Of a stretch of DNA of 64,000 nucleotides, positions 59,510 to 64,000 are shown in pieces; within the stretch, counting starts at the first letter, position 1, and each line of letters opens with the position of its first letter. This stretch comes from Aplidium turbinatum (Eukaryota; Chordata; Ascidiacea; Aplousobranchia; Polyclinidae), in assembly GCA_918807975.1 (NCBI GenBank), contig OU964924.1, forward strand, positions 1,996,501-2,060,500. The letters run 5' to 3'. The notes below the pieces were generated by a model that saw only the letters and a program-made list of their open reading frames with translations, searched no databases and was not told the DNA's origin. The position numbers and the translations under genes are program-made.

Positions 59510-62500
59510 CTGAGGGATGACAGTAATGATTACATTTTGTTAAACAGAAATAAGTCGAAGTGCGTATGTAAAGTTTATAATACAGAAATGTCAAATCATT
59601 TCCAATTATCAGGGGGCAGTAAGTCTACACAACGTTGTATACGTCGACATTAATCTTCTCTTTCAAATACACCTTGCATAAAGTTTTTTTCTGTGTTTTA
59701 TGGGGGAGGGAAGATCGCTCCAATCGCCCCCTCTCCCACTGTATCCGCTACTGTATGGTATGATCAGGGAGATAGAACTGGCTACAATAAGCAAAATGCT
59801 AACCCTCAGTGAACAGGAAAAGGTGACAAAACTTTGAACACTTTTCAGAAACAGAAACCTACCATTTCGCTTTTCACGTTTCATGAGATGTGCAAATTTC
59901 AATATTGTCGTTTACGTTTAAGCTTTAGATTAAAGGTTGGTTAAAGAAAGGCATACTCTCCCAGTACGTAACACCCGGTAGCGACCTATATGTTGCATTA
60001 TACATACAACAAAAATGTATGGGAAGTATATGAGTTTGGCAGAGTAAAGCGAATCTTTGTAAAACAAAATGAAACAAAAATTACTTTCAATTGCCCCTTC
60101 ATAGCCCAATGTTGCGAATTTGCAACAAGTGTTACAGCTAACTATGTTCTATCTTCCACAGCTTTTCAAAAAACATCTGAAAATTGTTTTATTCTTGGGC
60201 GCTATGGGGTTGATTGATATTGCTTAGCAACTAATTTTACAACAACTTTATCTAATCTGTCACCTTCCAAAGCAGCTGTGATTCGAATGTCAGTTCCTAT
60301 TTGACTGACAATGCTGTCCAGAAGGTCAAAGTTCGAAACATAGAACACCCTCTCATCTGAATCGGTGCCGGTAGCAATTGTCTGAAAAGAACAATGATCG
60401 TAAGTTATACAATGAAACCAGCCCAGCTCACTCCTCCATAAACTTCAAAACTGTAGATTGGATTCAATGCAAGCATGATGGCAGATGAAGTGTTATGAAG
60501 TATTATGATGATGATGATGGTAAGAGAAAAGTTGGTAAACTGACATCACACGGCCTAAAAAGTAGTCTACTGTTCTTTAAAGAAAGCGTTTCTGATTGTC
60601 CAATTGCCCAAGAAACAACATTTCAGTACATAAACATTTCCACAGCTTTTTGGTGTCTTGAGACAATTGTTGATGTCCTCGTAATGATGGCGATGCTTTC
60701 AGTTGTTTTCGAATAATCCGTAAAAGTTCTTACCCTCAATTCCTCCACTACTGCGTCACCTACGCCGACCGCGAAAGTTGCGATTCCCAATGAACGAATG
60801 TAGCTCGCGCTTTGCGGTAGTAACTCCCCGTCAGTTGATCTAAAAGAAACACGTTTTGTAAAATCACGATTTGTCAGAATCAATTGAAACAAATGTAAAA
60901 GAAAAGTCCAGCAAAGCTTGTGACAGAACAAACAAAATATTAGAAGGTGAACAAAACCGTTTTCCAGGCAAGAAATTTATGTCTACAGGAACACATTCTT
61001 TCTGTAGTAATTGGTGGTGTTAATGATAATAATAAATCAATCTTCGTCATTCTTATGTTTCGGCTATCAGGCACAATCGACTTTGATATGGTGCGATAGA
61101 GTGGCGAGCTATTAGTGACAAGGACTACTTGAAGCGAAACTTTGAAAGACGCAATAAAACAAAAGTTTCAAAAAAGTCATTTTATTGAAACAGAAACAAA
61201 TTAAAACCAAGAAATCAGTGAAAAACTTTTTGATTTAAAAACATTGACACTGACCCCTTATCATTACTCTAAATCGTTCACTACTCAAGGTCGACTTTGA
61301 ATTATGCAATGCTTTCTGGATTCTTCGATTTTGCACTTTTGTTTTGAAGTGACAACAACATTGAAAGTTTTGTTATTTTCAAAATAACCCAAAAATGTTC
61401 ATTACAAAAATTATTTCCAAATAAAATCCTTTGGACTGGAACAGTGATATCATCAATCGATTCAAATCGAGTAGCTTTTATTATCCACAAAGTCAGTGAT
61501 CTGTGTCAAGCTTCACCGCATCCAGTACTAAAACCAGCAGAATCATAAGCAAAATGGTTTTACAATTTTTTTTTGTTTTATTTGATTGATGCAACACAGA
61601 TTTATAATAAGATTCCCTCAAATCACGCAAAGAGTCTCACCTTCCATCCGTCAACAATACCAATATCTTTGCTGTATTTGGTTGATCAAATCCATCTGAG
61701 GATCTGAAGTCACTTTCCGTCTTGTTCAACGCGTGAGCAGTAAACGTTTGAAAGTTTGTTTCTCTGATGCTGTCAACTCTCCTCTGTGATCAAGCAATAA
61801 GTAACAATATCCATCAATAGTCGGCAGCAGTGGCCGAGTGGTTAGCGCATTGGGCTCGCAGTCGAGAGCCTGCATGTTCGACTCCAGCCACCCGCACGTG
61901 CTGTTGTTTCTCTGGGCAAGAAACTTTACGATAATTGCCTCTACCCAGTGATCGATTCGAGTAATGGGTAGTACCAAATTTAAGTCATAAATAGAGTAGA
62001 CAACCGGAAACAGACGTTGCCGTCGGCTGCAGCGTGGGTCAGGTGTAGGCTACGTTGGAAGGCGTACACCGAAGCATAGCGCTCAAGTCAGCTTTCCCAC
62101 AATGCAGGATAAAGATAATAAAAAAAAAAAACAATTATTACGATTATTCTAAATAACTAAATCAAATTGTTGCGCAACAATTAAACAATCATTCATTTCT
62201 TTTTACCAAGATTTAATTATACCACTTTAATTATCTTAGTAGGCTGCGCATCATCTCTACTCTTTATTCTAATTAGTTTACATTAAAAAATAGAAAAACA
62301 ACAAGTTATTTTTGATACAACGCTGTACAGAAAGTCTATTAATAAGTTTAAAAAGCAATTGTAATGTTAAACATGATAACGCATTAAATATTTCTCGGAA
62401 GCCGAAACCGGGCAACTCAAAGCTTGTGATAATAACGATTTTGCAAGTGATTGAATTATAATATTTTACTACACTTCAAAGTTTTATTTGTTAAAATTAG

Positions 62501-63784
62501 TAACTAAAGCAAACAGGTTTGGCAACTGAATAGAATTAATTTGTAGAGCTTTCTCCACCATAAAGACAGCTTCATCAGTAATTTAATTCAACTAGAATCA
62601 ATTTAATTTGCTTGTTAACATGGATATTTTATAATCTATCAGTGCGGGTTGTCTTGAAGTTTTATGATGAGAATTATGTGGCGTATGTACAAGGATGAGA
62701 TACCCAATGCACAAAAGTTGTAAGGAATGTAATTTTTGACCAAGCATTGTGTGACTTTCACTGATAAAGTAAAAATTTCTTTTTTTTTTAAGTGAAATCT
62801 TTTACCGCGGGTTACATTTATGTTTCGTAACCATTTTGAAGGCTGTATCTCAAGTTTTAATCGATTTATTATTGTTACCTCATAAAGCGAAATGAGCTAA
62901 TCCACTCGGCAGATGCGCATTGCTATGGTGAGCAAAACAATAAAATAATTTATGTTTTTTGATTTTCGCTAATACTCTTGATGAAGAACTAAATGTAAAG
63001 CAACATTAAGATTTTTTATTGACCTTAATAATAAAGTTCGTTTTTGTATGTCGTTTTATCCATCTCCGATCATGCGTTGCACCATGGACCTAGTTTGCTA
63101 AAAGACATTGTTAAGACCGGTTTAGTATGATTTTAATAGGCTACTACTGAGTGCTGTGGTAGTTGCATTCCAGTGCTATGCAAAGATCAGGGCCGTTGAG
63201 AAGATAACTTAGACCCGCTATCAATGCAACCCTTGGGCCCCAAATCAAAACAATTCTCAGAAAAACGCACTATATTCGAAAAATAAAAGGTGGTTACTTC
63301 AAGTTCCCTGCCTCTTGGAAAGGCTGCGGCTCCTGAAATCATTCCGAATTAGGGTCCTAAAGTATCCCTAAACCTTCCTTGTCAACGCTACTGGCAATGA
63401 ATACTAGATATTTATGAAAAGGGTGGGAAAGACATGTCTCTTCACCCTGCTGAAAGTAGGTCACTACTTTACATTCTATATGCTCTGCACTGTATAACAA
63501 TTCCTGTTTCACAGCAACGACACACAGCTACAATGTACAACAAACAGAGTATATTATATGCACATTTTTGCTGTATGCAGGCTTACGCCAGGTAGTTAAG
63601 TGCACGGGAAGACAAGGAAGCCAATCTTTGTATCTACCTCCCAACACAAGTTATACTGCATGCAAAGAAACCATGAAGACATAAACATCATACAATCAAT
63701 GTGATACTTACGTTAAATTCTTCTCTGTCTTTGATGGAACCTAATGGAATTTCTGTGTTGATAAACAGCTGATTGTTCAAGGGT
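59421..63784 (-). CDS. vWA-domain protein gene (partial, five exons)
   Basis: Exons 63784-63712, 61783-61641, 60839-60734, 60381-60264 and 59509-59421 join in one frame with consistent phases (2, 0, 2, 0, 1 in; 0 out). They encode the C-terminal two thirds of a von Willebrand A domain, an extracellular protein-binding fold, then a Ser/Asp-rich stretch. The AKILVLLTDGR strand and LGIATFAVGVGDAVVEELR are diagnostic; the MIDAS Asp (TDG) and a Thr in FQTFTAHAL are present, while the DxSxS loop must be in an exon beyond the right edge. The last exon seen (GSSSSDSNDTTHELEYAQYG) ends with a good donor, so the gene continues leftwards. It may join the modular gene at 1111-20838; at least one exon going from phase 0 to phase 1 would be needed between them. 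Confidence 0.88.
60264..60381 (-). CDS. vWA gene exon (end of vWA domain)
   Basis: Acceptor TTCAG, donor GTGACA; phase 0 in, phase 1 out. Encodes TIATGTDSDERVFYVSNFDL, LDSIVSQIGTDIRITAALE, matching the final helix region (VF-x-V-x-(N/D)F-x-L) of vWA domains. Confidence 0.9.
60734..60839 (-). CDS. vWA gene exon (strand with FAVGVG)
   Basis: Acceptor TTTAG, donor GTAAGA; phase 2 in, phase 0 out. Encodes STDGELLPQSASYIRSLGIA followed by TFAVGVGDAVVEELR. Confidence 0.93.
61641..61783 (-). CDS. vWA gene exon (MIDAS Thr and TDG)
   Basis: Acceptor CACAG, donor GTGAGA; phase 0 in, phase 2 out. Encodes RRVDSIRETNFQTFTAHALN, then KTESDFRSSDGFDQPNTAKI and LVLLTDGR. A SINE lies about 40 bases upstream of this acceptor. 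Confidence 0.93.
61823..62135 (+). mobile_element. tRNA-derived SINE with A-rich tail
   Basis: The head has box A TGGCCGAGTGGTTAGCGC and box B GTTCGACTCC, then a body with 'tctctgggcaagaaacttta' and 'gcctctacccag', ending in 'gataataaaaaaaaaaaa'. It is antisense to the vWA gene, in the intron before exon 61783-61641. Tail and boxes are intact, suggesting a fairly recent copy. Confidence 0.85.
62880..63000 (+). repeat. Possible remnant of Penelope-like 3' sequence
   Basis: 'cagatgcgcattgctatggt' with 'gagcaaaac' and 'aataaaataatttatg' resembles 6815-6870 ('gatgtgcattgtcatggtgc', 'gcgaaacgtcag', 'aataaatcatcttg'). It is a short and weak match. Confidence 0.3.
63712..63784 (-). CDS. vWA gene exon (first in window)
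   Basis: Acceptor TATAG, donor GTAAGT; phase 2 in, phase 0 out. Encodes PLNNQLFINTEIPLGSIKDR plus EEFN, which fits the region between the second strand and the MIDAS Thr loop of a vWA domain. Earlier exons are beyond the right edge. Confidence 0.8.
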
Positions 63785-64000
63785 CTATAAGTTGTAATAA
63801 ATATATTGTATATTTAAAAGAAAAGTTAGTGTTCAACTAAATAACATCAAGAATAATATTAATTACTGTATTATAAAATATTCAAAAATGAGTAGGGGAA
63901 AATTTTGCTTAAATAGTAAAAATAATTACACAAACGTATACAAGCAAGCCAGATAAGGTCAATAATAATTTTACATTTAAAGACTGGTATACTTTAACTT

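Noticed and set aside
59177-59653. 158-residue plus-strand frame
   Set aside because: It contains low-complexity K/T/Q-rich sequence and overlaps the antisense of a well-supported vWA gene exon.
61823-61890. tRNA gene (and similar tRNA-like heads at 11226, 18309, 53206 and 56328)
   Set aside because: Boxes A and B are present, but the acceptor and anticodon stems do not form a full cloverleaf and each is fused to a SINE body.
1-64000. CRISPR arrays, bacterial operons, rRNA genes, LTR retroviruses or Polintons
   Set aside because: No regularly spaced repeats with unique spacers, no rRNA-like blocks, and no gag, capsid, integrase or envelope signatures were seen.

Overview
The window looks like nuclear DNA of an animal: AT-rich by eye, with short coding exons bounded by GT-AG introns, a class A G-protein-coupled receptor, a C2H2 zinc-finger protein, a von Willebrand factor A (vWA) domain, and many decayed transposons, SINEs and foldback elements. 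The mix (tRNA-headed SINEs, Penelope-like elements, TTA-duplicating MITEs, large modular extracellular proteins) would suit a marine invertebrate, perhaps a tunicate. That placement is inference; no species-specific marker was recognised.

Left third (about 1.1-20.9 kb, minus strand): part of a large gene for a modular, probably extracellular protein. A module of about 220 residues plus linker is encoded by a fixed set of exons (A-F). Module 1 lies at 20838-16435, module 2 at 13997-4510, and only the first exon of module 3 (1277-1111) is inside the window. Exons B, C, D and E have the same length and phase in modules 1 and 2 (56, 100, 156, 131 nt), so the repeat arose by duplication of whole exon sets. 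I do not recognise the module as a named domain. Its introns hold two inverted copies of a 0.7 kb MITE around the module-3 exon, a foldback element with a TTAGGG-repeat core, a 222 bp palindrome, a Penelope-like fragment and SINEs.

Middle (about 21-47 kb): mostly repeats. There is a tandem duplication at 24.3-25.5 kb, an uninterrupted zinc-finger reading frame (31028-32203, +), two piggyBac-like elements bounded by TTAA (33190-36438 and 37216-38908, the second holding a LINE fragment), a second LINE fragment between them, and a hAT element inserted in a foldback element (39863-41751).

Right third: a five-exon class A GPCR on the plus strand (47677-53560, 453 residues), divergent at several usual receptor signatures. 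Beyond it are a GC-rich foldback element, a SINE with a 15 bp target duplication and a Penelope-like fragment. On the minus strand at 63784-59421 are five exons carrying the C-terminal two thirds of a vWA domain and a short serine-rich tail. The vWA exons share a strand with the modular gene and could be its 5' part, which would place the GPCR in one of its introns, but splice phases show at least one connecting exon is still unidentified, so they may be separate genes.
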